This document shows positions 7,901 through 15,252 of a DNA stretch of 15,466 nt, in pieces. The position numbers and the translations under genes were made by a program. Each line of letters begins with the position of its first letter. Position 1 is the stretch's first letter. The stretch is taken from NCBI GenBank assembly GCA_041623895.1, contig JBFJVZ010000156.1, positions 1-15,466 of the forward strand, given 5' to 3'. A model generated the notes under the pieces. That model searched no databases and was not told the origin of the DNA. It was given only the letters and a program-made list of their open reading frames with translations. This stretch comes from JBFJVZ01 sp041623895. Lineage in GTDB: Bacteria; Planctomycetota; Planctomycetia; Pirellulales; Pirellulaceae.

Positions 7901-8126
7901 GCAAAAAGTCGGTCAGCTGTGCAACAAACTGATTGCGGACCCCGAAGCGGCGGCCCGGCATTACATCCCCAAAACCGCTGACGTACTCGCCTACACCGAT
8001 GTCGTTAGTCCGTACTCCAAGTTTACGATCTACTTTCGAGCACCCCGGCAGCCCGGGCGTTATCCTTATATGTGTACCTTTCCCGGGCACTGGATGGTGA
8101 TGAACGGCACGCTCGTGGTTGAGTAA
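4944..8126 (+). CDS. Periplasmic cytochrome c / DUF6797 / beta-propeller / type-1 copper fusion protein
   Basis: This 1060-residue protein begins with a signal peptide (1-24, ending VATA). Residues about 55-190 match the Pirellula/Verrucomicrobium-type heme-binding domain (TIGR02603): CISCH at 69-73 binds heme c, GPELSQIG follows, and LMPDGL near 160 supplies the probable distal Met. Residues about 240-365 resemble DUF6797 (LGHWGNQSEPDW, a cycle of Trp/Gly-rich strands). About 455-770 looks like the propeller seen in planctomycete membrane-bound-dehydrogenase-like proteins (GGHDFLSDG, GLHQALGVVV, NSDGIGLHPDG). The C-terminus (945-1060) is an azurin/auracyanin-like cupredoxin with a complete type-1 copper site: His976 (VPHNW), Cys1044, His1049 and Met1053 in CTFPGHWMVM. 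One chain therefore carries a heme and a blue-copper centre, implying electron transfer. The substrate is unknown. It is the first gene of an operon, with the heptaheme cytochrome starting 17 bases downstream. Its ribosome binding site is weak. Confidence 0.88.
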   Translation: MKEFFVISGLLLVIVFAGAPVATAQTPDADDRSHVEGYDKTAIARLADLAVNGNPARGAVLFAAPTSACISCHKVGQQGGSVGPELSQIGSKQKIAQIAESVLWPKAVVADEYKAIAVLTADGDVIRGYRVRETDEVLEIRATANGQTRAIAQDEIEDVQQVGTLMPDGLLATFSEQDKADLVAFIADLGKHNKLSLEASQSLLAHAHGHHPATFEMPRAPLEPEKFPSWQAHVNRDRIYDFYAKQARHFRDVQPRPTLLAEFPGLDGGTLGHWGNQSEPDWADGRWNETDLGSLLSGVFHGDKVNVARGICVRLSDGGQQLSTCFDPDTLRYVRVWSGGFVKFTSVRHGFMQGLNQDGPTVAVPKTPLPFDINEPRKYLGLYRHGSRVIFSYRVGDTEYLDAPMIADGKFQRVVAARDQHPDRALCGGGPRQWPEKIVTQGTLGATKPYAVDKIELPADNPWKALIYCGGHDFLSDGSAIVCTMQGDVWKATGLDDSLAAVTWQRIATGLHQALGVVVYDDQIFVIGRDQLTRLQDLNGDEEIDFYECYSQAIETSRGGHDFTCGLVRDGQGRFYTVTGKHGVMRISSNGDTADVLAGGLRNSDGIGLHPDGLVTVPSSEGDWMPASMIAAIRPAGPVLNRLPGKSPDPGSLPFFGRPGSNRKNPPDLPMLYLPRGVDNSSGGQVHVSSDRWGPVKDQMVHLSFGAGTAFLLLRDEFDGWIQGAAVPLGVEFASGAHRGKFNPVDGQLYVSGMAGWGTYTPDDGCFQRVRYTGGHDPNQEAQLPVGFHVHENGIRVNFSQPLEYPEDVTDINSHFAQCWNYRYSGAYGSPEFSTQRLGLRGHDVLTIKSAHVLGDGRSLFLEIPELQRVNQLHLFVRTSKGQSHELFMTVNHLDRRFEQFEGYVAADKAILPHPMLADFYKPKTEVRNPHRKALADARLIEIAAAKNLMYDRRELRAKAGEPIHLVFNNPDAVPHNWALLKPGTLQKVGQLCNKLIADPEAAARHYIPKTADVLAYTDVVSPYSKFTIYFRAPRQPGRYPYMCTFPGHWMVMNGTLVVE

Positions 8127-8143
8127 CAGCGAAAAGATTTTTC

Positions 8144-9568
8144 ATGCGTCCGCAGACGATACTAATACTGGCTGCCTGTTTGCTGATGGCCGGTTTGCTG
8201 GCCTACGTCACGCTGATCAGCGACCAAGATCGGCTTGACGCCGAACAACTCGCGCGGCGCGCGGCCAGCACACAATCAACCATCCAAAAAAAATCGCCCA
8301 ATAAAGAATCGACCGCCGAATTCGATGCATTGGCATCCGCGGGCAAGGGTCAGCCGGTGCCCGCTCATTTGGAAGTCCATCCCAGTCCCGACAAGATGTA
8401 TTGGTTTGTCGGTGAGGAGTCGATCGAGTCGGGTGTCGAAGTGCCGTTCGCACCGGGACGCATTCCCACGCCGCCCCCGGGCTTAGAACCATTGAAGCAA
8501 AATCCCGGCTTTGTCGGCGCCCGCGGCTGCCGCAAATGTCACGCGGACAGGCACGACTCCTTTGCCCAGACGGCTCATCACAACACCAGCCAGCTGGCCA
8601 ATCAGCAAACCGTGCACGGTTCATTCCAGCCCGGTAGCAATCGTATGAAGACGAGCGATGCGAAAGTCCATTTCACAATGATCCAGCGAGACGATCGTTT
8701 ATATCAACGCGTTTACTTTCACGGCTGGCAGTTTGAAGTTCCCTTTGATTTGATTGCTGGTTCCTCCAAGCTGGCTCAGTCCTATCTGTATTGGCACGGC
8801 GACCAGCTGTATCAAATGAACGTGAATTATCTGAGCGATCCTGGCCGCTGGATCAACAGCCCTGGTTACATCGACGGTGATGCGGCCTACGCGCGGCCAG
8901 TTCCCGTCCGCTGCATGGAGTGTCACGTTACCTTTCTTGAACTCCGTGAACCTCCCAATCATTACACGCCGGATTCCTTGATCTTGGGGATCTCCTGCGA
9001 ACGTTGTCACGGACCGGGAAAGGAACACGTCGACTATCATGAAGCGCATCCGGAGGAGGAAGAGTCGAAGTTTGTCACTGTTCCCAGTGATTTATCCCGG
9101 CAACAACAGCTGGATATCTGTGGCCAATGCCATAACGGATCGTCTCCGCTGAAAGGAGATGCGTTTCAGTTCCGACCGGGTGACAAGTTATCCGACCACT
9201 ACCATCCCAGCACGGTCAGCGGCGAGGCCAACAGCGTGCACACCAGCAACCAACAGGCGCGAATGGCCAGCAGTGAATGCTTCAAAAATTCGGACATGAC
9301 TTGCACGACATGTCATGACCCCCATGAAAACGAGCGCGGACAAATGGCGTTGTTTTCCAGCCGCTGTCTGGACTGTCACCAATCGCAACACTGCGGGATG
9401 TTTGCCGAGGTCGGTTCGAGCATTGCAGAGAATTGCATCGATTGCCACATGCCGAAACGGTCAGGTGATTTCCTGAAGTTGAACACTGCCGAGGGAACGA
9501 TTTTCCCACCCTTGCGGGATCACTACATCCGCGTTGATCAGCAAGCCACGCAAGAGTTTTTGCAATAG
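8144..9568 (+). CDS. Membrane-anchored heptaheme c-type cytochrome
   Basis: This 474-residue protein has an N-terminal membrane segment (residues 5-25) acting as an uncleaved anchor or signal peptide, then seven CxxCH heme c sites: 129-133 (CRKCH), 257-261 (CMECH), 285-289 (CERCH), 326-330 (CGQCH), 387-391 (CTTCH), 408-412 (CLDCH) and 431-435 (CIDCH). The long gap between the first two hemes holds an aromatic beta region (YQRVYFHGWQFEVPFD). Additional His residues (such as HH145-146, H223-like WHGD and HDPH) are available as distal ligands. The arrangement resembles the cytochrome c554 / doubled-CxxCH group of multiheme cytochromes, whose members carry electrons in the periplasm. It lies 17 bases after the copper/heme fusion gene, so the two are almost certainly co-transcribed and probably exchange electrons. 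A truncated sulfatase start follows 16 bases after its stop. Confidence 0.92.
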   Translation: MRPQTILILAACLLMAGLLAYVTLISDQDRLDAEQLARRAASTQSTIQKKSPNKESTAEFDALASAGKGQPVPAHLEVHPSPDKMYWFVGEESIESGVEVPFAPGRIPTPPPGLEPLKQNPGFVGARGCRKCHADRHDSFAQTAHHNTSQLANQQTVHGSFQPGSNRMKTSDAKVHFTMIQRDDRLYQRVYFHGWQFEVPFDLIAGSSKLAQSYLYWHGDQLYQMNVNYLSDPGRWINSPGYIDGDAAYARPVPVRCMECHVTFLELREPPNHYTPDSLILGISCERCHGPGKEHVDYHEAHPEEEESKFVTVPSDLSRQQQLDICGQCHNGSSPLKGDAFQFRPGDKLSDHYHPSTVSGEANSVHTSNQQARMASSECFKNSDMTCTTCHDPHENERGQMALFSSRCLDCHQSQHCGMFAEVGSSIAENCIDCHMPKRSGDFLKLNTAEGTIFPPLRDHYIRVDQQATQEFLQ

Positions 9569-9584
9569 GAATCGAAACGGCAAC

Positions 9585-9674
9585 ATGAAATCCGCCCCGT
9601 ATCTGATCTCTACCTTGTCGCTGTTTACGCCTTCGGTGTCGGCAGTAACGAAACCGAACGTGTTGTTCCTGGCC
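9585..9674 (+). pseudogene. N-terminal stub of a lost sulfatase gene
   Basis: An ATG at 9585, 16 bases after the heptaheme cytochrome stop, opens a 30-codon stretch with a signal peptide (MKSAPYLISTLSLFTPSVSA) followed by TKPNVLFLA, the usual start of the mature sulfatase fold. In intact sulfatases this is followed by the metal-binding Val-Asp-Asp. Here homology stops abruptly and the frame continues with unrelated residues, because it now reads antisense across the end of the convergent sulfatase gene. The position suggests the cytochrome operon once continued into a sulfatase that was lost by deletion or rearrangement, with the breakpoint at about 9675. Confidence 0.6.
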
Positions 9675-9689
9675 GAGACCTCATCTGTG

Positions 9690-11093
9690 CTATTTTCCAT
9701 CACCGATTTCCCATCCCCAGCCTTTAGGGATCTGGCCTCCTCCTTTGTAATCGGCGCTGGGTTTTAGCGGGGGCAGTGTGGCAACGAACGCGTCGTAGCG
9801 GTCTCGCATGTTGGCAACGACTTCGGGCTCAATGGCGGCCAGATCCTTTGTTTCCTGAGGATCTTTCCTGAGGTCGAATAGCCGCCAGCCATCCGGTCCC
9901 TTGATCAAACGCCAGTCTTTCCAGCGGACTGCATATAGATTGCGGCGTGGCGCGTCGGTCGGATCGGCATTGTGCCAAAAGATGTATTTGTGAACGTCCC
10001 CCTGCTTTTCTCCCTTCAGGTAGGGCAGAAGATCCTTGCCATCGCAGCGATTGGGCAATGGCTTCCCTGCGGCAGCCGCCACCGTGGCATAAAAGTCAAT
10101 CGTTGCCATCATACCCTCGAAAGTACGGCCAGCGGGAATTGTTCCGGGCCACGTGATGATGGTGGGCGTATGCACCCAGCCTTCCAGTTGCGTGTAGGGG
10201 CCTTTTCCACCGCGATACGGAGCCGATGAGCCGCCTTCCTGGATATTGGCGCCATTGTCTCCGGTCAACAGGATAAGAGTGTCTTTTTCCAGATCGTGTT
10301 TCTTCAGCATGGTGCGAAGCTTGCCAACGGCATCGTCGACTGCCACCACCGCTCCTTCGTAAGCCGTCCCATCTCCGCCCGGGATGCGATCCCGGTAGTG
10401 CTGTGGAGTGTCTTTGACTTTGGAATGAACGGCCAGCGGCGAGAAGTAAAGAAAGAACGGACGACTGGCATTACGGTCAACGAATTCGGACATGTAATCG
10501 CCGTCCAGATCCGTAAGGTAGACCGAGCTGCCATCCTCACGTTTTCGGTTGTATTGCTCGCCCGGCGCATTTCGTGCCACTTCCATGAAGCCACGCTGAT
10601 GAGGCCCCTGTCCGACCGAGCCAATATCCCATTTGCCTACTTGCCCGGTCACGTAACCGGCATCTCTCATGAATTCCGCCATGGTGGGATGATCGTCCGG
10701 AATGGGCAGGCCGCGGGCCATGCCTGACTTGCCAAAGCGTTGGGCGTACATGCCCGTCATGAGACTGCAACGACTCGGCGAGCATGGTGGATTGGTGATG
10801 TATGACATCGTGCATCGGGCGCCCTGTCTGGCCAGGGAATCGATATTCGGTGTCGGAATCCGTTTGTTGCCAAAACAAGCCAGATCGCCAAAGCCCAGAT
10901 CATCGATGAACAGGATGACCACGTTCGGCTTCTTTCGCCCGGCCTCCTGACCTAGGCTCGTGTTAATGCACAAGCCCACCGCGATTGCGAACACAACGGC
11001 AGTTTTCATGAAGTCTCGTCGGATAGAGTAATGCATGGCGGTACGGGGGCTGTTGGTCTTTGCCTTGTGCGTATTGGGGGAGTGATCGAGCAT
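9690..11093 (-). CDS. Tat-exported type I (formylglycine) sulfatase
   Basis: This 467-residue alkaline-phosphatase-fold sulfatase has the CxPSR signature at 104-108 (CSPSR, then CSLMTG); Cys104 would be converted to formylglycine by a maturase. The metal ligands are visible: Asp64/Asp65 (FIDDLGFGD) and Asp279/Asn280 (LLTGDNGAN). Substrate-pocket residues include Lys154 (GKWDIG), His223 (AVHSK) and Lys297 (YRGGKGPY). Family members hydrolyse sulfate esters, often on polysaccharides. The signal contains RRDFMK followed by a hydrophobic stretch, matching the twin-arginine consensus, so export as a folded protein is likely. I chose the start at 11093 because AGAGGAA lies 8 bases upstream; this gives a long n-region. 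Met20 and Met29 are alternative starts without good ribosome binding sites. The C-terminal DLRKDPQETKDLA motif is standard. The gene converges on the cytochrome operon and diverges from the glycoside hydrolase. Confidence 0.93.
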   Translation of the reverse strand: MLDHSPNTHKAKTNSPRTAMHYSIRRDFMKTAVVFAIAVGLCINTSLGQEAGRKKPNVVILFIDDLGFGDLACFGNKRIPTPNIDSLARQGARCTMSYITNPPCSPSRCSLMTGMYAQRFGKSGMARGLPIPDDHPTMAEFMRDAGYVTGQVGKWDIGSVGQGPHQRGFMEVARNAPGEQYNRKREDGSSVYLTDLDGDYMSEFVDRNASRPFFLYFSPLAVHSKVKDTPQHYRDRIPGGDGTAYEGAVVAVDDAVGKLRTMLKKHDLEKDTLILLTGDNGANIQEGGSSAPYRGGKGPYTQLEGWVHTPTIITWPGTIPAGRTFEGMMATIDFYATVAAAAGKPLPNRCDGKDLLPYLKGEKQGDVHKYIFWHNADPTDAPRRNLYAVRWKDWRLIKGPDGWRLFDLRKDPQETKDLAAIEPEVVANMRDRYDAFVATLPPLKPSADYKGGGQIPKGWGWEIGDGK

Positions 11094-11118
11094 ACCTGCC
11101 GTTCCTCTATCAAAGTAA

Positions 11119-11336
11119 TGGTGTGTTGGGCTCTATCGGAACGCCCGGGACGGCAAAATCACCGTGGTGAAAGCCGGCCGAGAATTTAAGATTGTCGCAC
11201 AAAACGATACCGGCAGGACATGCCAGCCTCGCCCATGATCATAAACGGCACAATCTGTCTGCGAACCTTTGAAGCCTTGTGGCGATCCCCAAAGACTAGT
11301 CGACGAAAACCGGAATCGTCAGCCCTGCGCAGTTAA
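11119..11336 (+). pseudogene. Fossil C-terminus of a PQQ-like beta-propeller protein
   Basis: In the 369-base gap between the divergent sulfatase and glycoside hydrolase, the plus strand encodes a propeller-like stretch: LYRNARDGKITVVKAG, then REFKIVAQNDTG in one frame up to about 11214. It continues in a second frame from about 11217 (DMPASPMIINGTICLRTFEALW) until a TAA at 11334-11336. Joined, these resemble the last blades of PQQ-binding-like propeller proteins (xxGxVxVVKAGxxFxxLAxNxLGxxxxASPxIxxGxIxLRT). The frame change near 11215, the stop just upstream (11116-11118) and the lack of a start show it is a decayed remnant. The evidence is pattern resemblance only. Confidence 0.6.
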
Positions 11337-11462
11337 GTTGCGACGCTTGCATCGCCCTGCCGCTGGAAGCCAGGTTGTTTCACGCGATACGAACCGGTGA
11401 TAATCAATTATGTGGGATAATGCGCAACATCGGCCCGAAGTGACAACTTGTTGGATTACCGC

Positions 11463-14036
11463 ATGCAACTCATTCGCCCCGCCTTGCTGTTATCCGTTGT
11501 TGTCCTTCTGGCTATGCTGCCAGCACCGGTGGTGGCTCAGGTGCTGGACAAGCAGCAACAGCTTGAAAGGCAGACATTCTGGGACAACCGCGATTGGGAT
11601 TGGTATGCCGAAAACATTCCGTTCTTTGAATGCCCCGATGCGGACATCACGACAACCTACTATTACCGTTGGGATCTACTGACGAAACACCTCACCTATG
11701 GCTCGCCGAACACCGGGTACTCGTTCACCGAATTCATCGACCGACCGTTCTGGTCTGGAGCGTATGGTGCGATCAGTTGCCCTGCGGGGCATCAACTTTA
11801 TGAAGCCCGTTGGCTGCGGTCGCCGAAAATCGCAAACGACTACTCGCGGTATTGGCTCCGCACGCCGGGAGCACAACCAAGAAACTATTCGACTTGGCTG
11901 GCCGATTCAATCTGGTCGGTCCATCAAGTGCATCGCGACGATGCGTTCGTAGTCGATCTTCTGCCGGATCTAATCAGCAATTACAAAGGCTGGGAACAGA
12001 GGCATTTCGTTCCGGACGTCGGTCTGTTCTGGCAAACGGGCCACGACGACGGTATGGAGTTCAACATTAACAGCCGCCAGACGACAGACATCCTGCGAGG
12101 TGCGCCCAGCTATCGACCATCGTTCAACGCATATATGTGGGCCGATGCGGTCGCGATCGCGAGAATCGCACGACTCGCCGGGCAAGACGAGACGGCGAAG
12201 CGTTTCGACGACAAGGCCGCAGCGATTCAATCCAAAATGATCGAATTGCTATGGGACGAGAAACGCCAGTTCTTCTTTCCCGCGTTCAAGAACGACGAAG
12301 AGCGAGACGGGCACAAGATCAAAGCGCTGAGCAAAACCTATGAGACCGGGCAGTTCGCGGGCGATCCGCACGGACGCGAGTTGATTGGGTATGTGCCATG
12401 GCAATTCAACATGCCTGATCTCGAAGCCCGTGAAGCTGCGTGGGCGAAACTGATGAATCGCGATGGTTTCTATGCCAATTACGGCCCGTCCACGGTTGAA
12501 CGCAACGACCCAATGTTTCTGCTGAAGAACTCATGTTGCTGGTGGAGCGGTCAATCGTGGCCGTATGCCACCACGCAGACGCTCAAGGCGATGGCAAACG
12601 TCGTCTCGCGCGACGAACACATTGTTAACAAGGCCGATTACCTGAATCTGCTCACGATCTACGCAAAATCCCATCGCAAAGATGGCAAGCCGTATCTGGC
12701 CGAAGCCTTGCATCCCGACACCGGGTCGTTCGAGGGCCACGACGGATACAACCACTCCGAACATTACTTCCATTCGGGCTACTGTGATCTCGTCATCACC
12801 GGACTGGTCGGGCTGACCCCACGGGATGATGATATACTCGAAATTAACTCGCTGGCCCCTGCCGACTGGGATTATTTTGCACTCGACGACGTTCCGTATC
12901 GCGGCCATCGCGTCTGCATCTTGTGGGACAAAACCGGAAAACGATACAAACGCGGAGCCGGCTTGCATGTGCTCGTCGATGGAAAGCAGGCCGCGACCTC
13001 GCCGACGCTTTCACCGCTGGTGGTCGAAATCGCCCCCGCTGCTTCAGCGGCACGAAACACGTCCGACCAGCCGCGTCTGACCACGGTGAACTTCGCCGTC
13101 AACAATGACGGAACGTATTACCCACGATTGACCGCGTCGTACACTTCGCCCAGGACATCGCTCAGTAAACTCAACGACGGAAACTTCTGGTACTTGCAGC
13201 ACCCGCCCAACCGCTGGACCTGCGAGGACTCGCCCAACGATCGCGATTCGGTGTTACTGGAGTTCGGTACGCTGCGCCGGATTCACACGGTGAAGTTGTT
13301 TGTGCTCGACGATGACGGTGAAAAAGGATCTCGGCTACGTGCTCCGCACCAGGTCGAATTGGAAGCGTGGATCGACGACCGCTGGCAGCCGATCAAACCG
13401 GCTGACCCCGCCTTCAACAAACCGGTCGGTCATCGTCCAGCCGTCGCACGATTCGACCCGCTGGAAACGACCAGGCTGCGCGCGACACTGTACCATGCTC
13501 CCGAAAGCAAGTCGGGCCTCACGGAGATCGAAGCCTGGGGTGACGCGTACCTCCCGCTCGATCCGGTTCCGCCACCGGCAGGTAATCTCGCCTACAACCC
13601 GAAACCCGAAGGTTTTCCGAAAGCATCCGCCTCCCATTCGGACCGCTTCGGCGGCCAGCCCCACAAGGCGATTGACGGCAAGACCGTGTATCTGCCAACG
13701 CCAATGAATCGATGGACCAGCTACGAATCCAAAACGCCAACTGACTGGCTGCAGATCGAGTTCGGCAAACAGATCGAGTTTCGACGGGTCGAAATGGCGA
13801 TCTACGACGACCGCGGTGGAGTCCAACCCCCGGCAGAGTATGTGATCGAGTACCTCGACGGAGAGACATGGAAAGCAGTCGCGAATCCTCAGAAGACACC
13901 AACAAAGCCGACGGGCAGTGCGAACAATACAGTCCGCTTCTCACCCGTGAGGTCAACCATGTTACGAGTCGTCTTCACCCATCAAGGCGAGTCACGCAGT
14001 GGCCTCACAGAAATCGAGGTTTGGAACGAATATTAA
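11463..14036 (+). CDS. Secreted (alpha/alpha)6 glycoside hydrolase (MGH1/GH63-like) with two discoidin (F5/8 C) domains
   Basis: This 857-residue protein starts with a signal peptide (hydrophobic residues 3-25, cleavage near VVAQ). Residues about 30-500 look like an (alpha/alpha)6-barrel catalytic domain of the MGH1-like / GH63-like group: RPFWSGAYGAISCPAGHQL, FWQTGHDDGMEFN (about 190-200, with Asp195, Asp196 and Glu199 as candidate acids), GYVPWQFNMPD, NSCCWWSGQSWPYATTQT (about 356-373) and YNHSEHYFHSGYCD. Two tandem F5/8 type C (discoidin/CBM32-like) domains follow at about 540-695 and 712-857; both end in nearly the same motif, SKSGLTEIEAWG and SRSGLTEIEVWN. Such domains usually bind glycans. 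I start at the ATG at 11463, which places the signal peptide normally; a TTG at 11448 would add five residues. The substrate is unknown. The adjacent sulfatase suggests a sulfated or complex glycan, but this is inference. The exact GH family is uncertain. Confidence 0.85.
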   Translation: MQLIRPALLLSVVVLLAMLPAPVVAQVLDKQQQLERQTFWDNRDWDWYAENIPFFECPDADITTTYYYRWDLLTKHLTYGSPNTGYSFTEFIDRPFWSGAYGAISCPAGHQLYEARWLRSPKIANDYSRYWLRTPGAQPRNYSTWLADSIWSVHQVHRDDAFVVDLLPDLISNYKGWEQRHFVPDVGLFWQTGHDDGMEFNINSRQTTDILRGAPSYRPSFNAYMWADAVAIARIARLAGQDETAKRFDDKAAAIQSKMIELLWDEKRQFFFPAFKNDEERDGHKIKALSKTYETGQFAGDPHGRELIGYVPWQFNMPDLEAREAAWAKLMNRDGFYANYGPSTVERNDPMFLLKNSCCWWSGQSWPYATTQTLKAMANVVSRDEHIVNKADYLNLLTIYAKSHRKDGKPYLAEALHPDTGSFEGHDGYNHSEHYFHSGYCDLVITGLVGLTPRDDDILEINSLAPADWDYFALDDVPYRGHRVCILWDKTGKRYKRGAGLHVLVDGKQAATSPTLSPLVVEIAPAASAARNTSDQPRLTTVNFAVNNDGTYYPRLTASYTSPRTSLSKLNDGNFWYLQHPPNRWTCEDSPNDRDSVLLEFGTLRRIHTVKLFVLDDDGEKGSRLRAPHQVELEAWIDDRWQPIKPADPAFNKPVGHRPAVARFDPLETTRLRATLYHAPESKSGLTEIEAWGDAYLPLDPVPPPAGNLAYNPKPEGFPKASASHSDRFGGQPHKAIDGKTVYLPTPMNRWTSYESKTPTDWLQIEFGKQIEFRRVEMAIYDDRGGVQPPAEYVIEYLDGETWKAVANPQKTPTKPTGSANNTVRFSPVRSTMLRVVFTHQGESRSGLTEIEVWNEY

Positions 14037-14122
14037 GCGACGAAATGTCTCAGCTGATAGGGGTCGACCGAAGTCAATTTGCCCAAACTCCGTGCAAGTT
14101 CTCCGTCTGCCACAATTTTGCA

Positions 14123-14141
14123 CAGGTGGAACTTACACCTG
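14123..14141. terminator. Possible hairpin terminator after the glycoside hydrolase
   Basis: CAGGTG (14123-14128) and CACCTG (14136-14141) form a 6-bp stem with a 7-base loop in the 169-base gap between the convergent glycoside hydrolase and Asp/Gly repeat genes. The following sequence (CATTAGATA) is only mildly T-rich, so support is mostly positional. Confidence 0.3.
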
Positions 14142-14205
14142 CATTAGATACGGCATCACCTTGTGCGGAGATCAGAATCCGAAAAGGCGGTTCATGTTGG
14201 TGACC

Positions 14206-14946
14206 TCAAAACCGGGCAGGTCTCCCTTGAAGTCCCACAACAGGCCAAAGCCGTTTGTCATAGCCAGTGCCGCCGTCAATCACGGAATAACGATCGCCTT
14301 CGATCCCGCGTGCCAGCGAGGCTGAGTCATTGCCGCTGCCCAGGAATACCTCCAGGCGGGTTGTGAAAATGTTGGCCAGGTAGATACCGTCGTCGCCCGA
14401 CCCGGTGTTTATCTCGAAGCGACTCGCGTGAACATCCAGCGTATGGAAGTAAGCACCGCCAGCCCCATGCAAGTAGCGGACCTCTCTGGCGACGATCCCG
14501 TAGGATTCGACGACGTCAGAACCGGATCCCATGTTGATCTTAAAGTTGCCACTGCACATCACGTTATCGGCACGGACCGAATCAGCAGAACGGCCGAATT
14601 CCAGAGTGATGTTCGATCGCAAACTGTTGAATAGGTAGACGTCGCGAATCTCAACATCGTCGCCGCCTTCACCAAGATCAACGATCAGGTCGCCGTCGAC
14701 CTCAACCGCAATCGGAGAACGCGATCCGTTGATCAGCGTCGGCCAGAGGCCAAACGGGCCTGTATTGCGACCCGAGATTCGCACCATCCCGTCGACGACC
14801 CCTTCGATCAGGATCGAGTCGGGGAGATCATCACCCGTGATGTAGACGTCGCCGTTGCGTTCAATCACGCGAACGTCCATTCCGAAAGCGGTTGTTGAAA
14901 GGAACACGAACACAGCGGTCATCGCCGCAAAAAATTGCCGTTTCAT
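14206..14946 (-). CDS. Exported Asp/Gly-rich repeat protein (RTX-like beta solenoid)
   Basis: This 246-residue protein has a clear signal peptide (MKRQFFAAMTAVFVFLSTTAFG) and then repeats spaced about 25-30 residues apart that carry Gly/Asp turns: LGEGGDDVEI, MGSGSDVVE, TGSGDDGIY, LGSGNDSAS and DGGTGYD. These resemble hemolysin-type calcium-binding turns in loosely repeating beta-solenoid proteins, which are common in planctomycetes; calcium binding is plausible but the nonapeptide is imperfect. The start at 14946 has GGAGAA six bases upstream. The annotated end (GYDKRLWPVVGLQGRPARF) looks unlike the family. Dropping one A in the AAA near the GYDK codons gives NGFGLLWDFKGDLPGFEV and a later stop at 14172-14174, which looks more protein-like, so a frameshift or sequencing error near 14255 is possible. 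It converges on the glycoside hydrolase. Its role is unknown. Confidence 0.8.
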   Translation of the reverse strand: MKRQFFAAMTAVFVFLSTTAFGMDVRVIERNGDVYITGDDLPDSILIEGVVDGMVRISGRNTGPFGLWPTLINGSRSPIAVEVDGDLIVDLGEGGDDVEIRDVYLFNSLRSNITLEFGRSADSVRADNVMCSGNFKINMGSGSDVVESYGIVAREVRYLHGAGGAYFHTLDVHASRFEINTGSGDDGIYLANIFTTRLEVFLGSGNDSASLARGIEGDRYSVIDGGTGYDKRLWPVVGLQGRPARF

Positions 14947-15252
14947 CGAACATTCTCCGCAAATCAGAAGTCATCCAGGGTCGTACGAATGTTCAACCAA
15001 GCGAAAATGGCGCGTGGATGTTACAAACGAATATCAGCAACGGAAAAGCGGCAAAGGAGCCCCGCCGCAAAGAGATCATTTCGATGCAACGGGCCGCAAG
15101 TTGACGAGGGACAAGCCAATTGAGCACATTATGCTGGGTTGTACCGACATGGCATCCAAACTTCCCATGCTGGTCGCGTTCTGATCGCGATTATCGTCGC
15201 ATAACTCGACCTCTCTTGCCCGGTTTGAGTCCAACCGCATGTTGCCAATTCC

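Noticed and set aside
9534..9767. 77-codon open frame as a complete small gene
   Set aside because: Its first part overlaps the cytochrome end, its middle is the sulfatase stub, and its last part is antisense to the convergent sulfatase.
11400..11425. GATAAT-type -10 box upstream of the glycoside hydrolase
   Set aside because: No convincing -35 box at proper spacing was found; in AT-richer intergenic sequence such matches are expected by chance.
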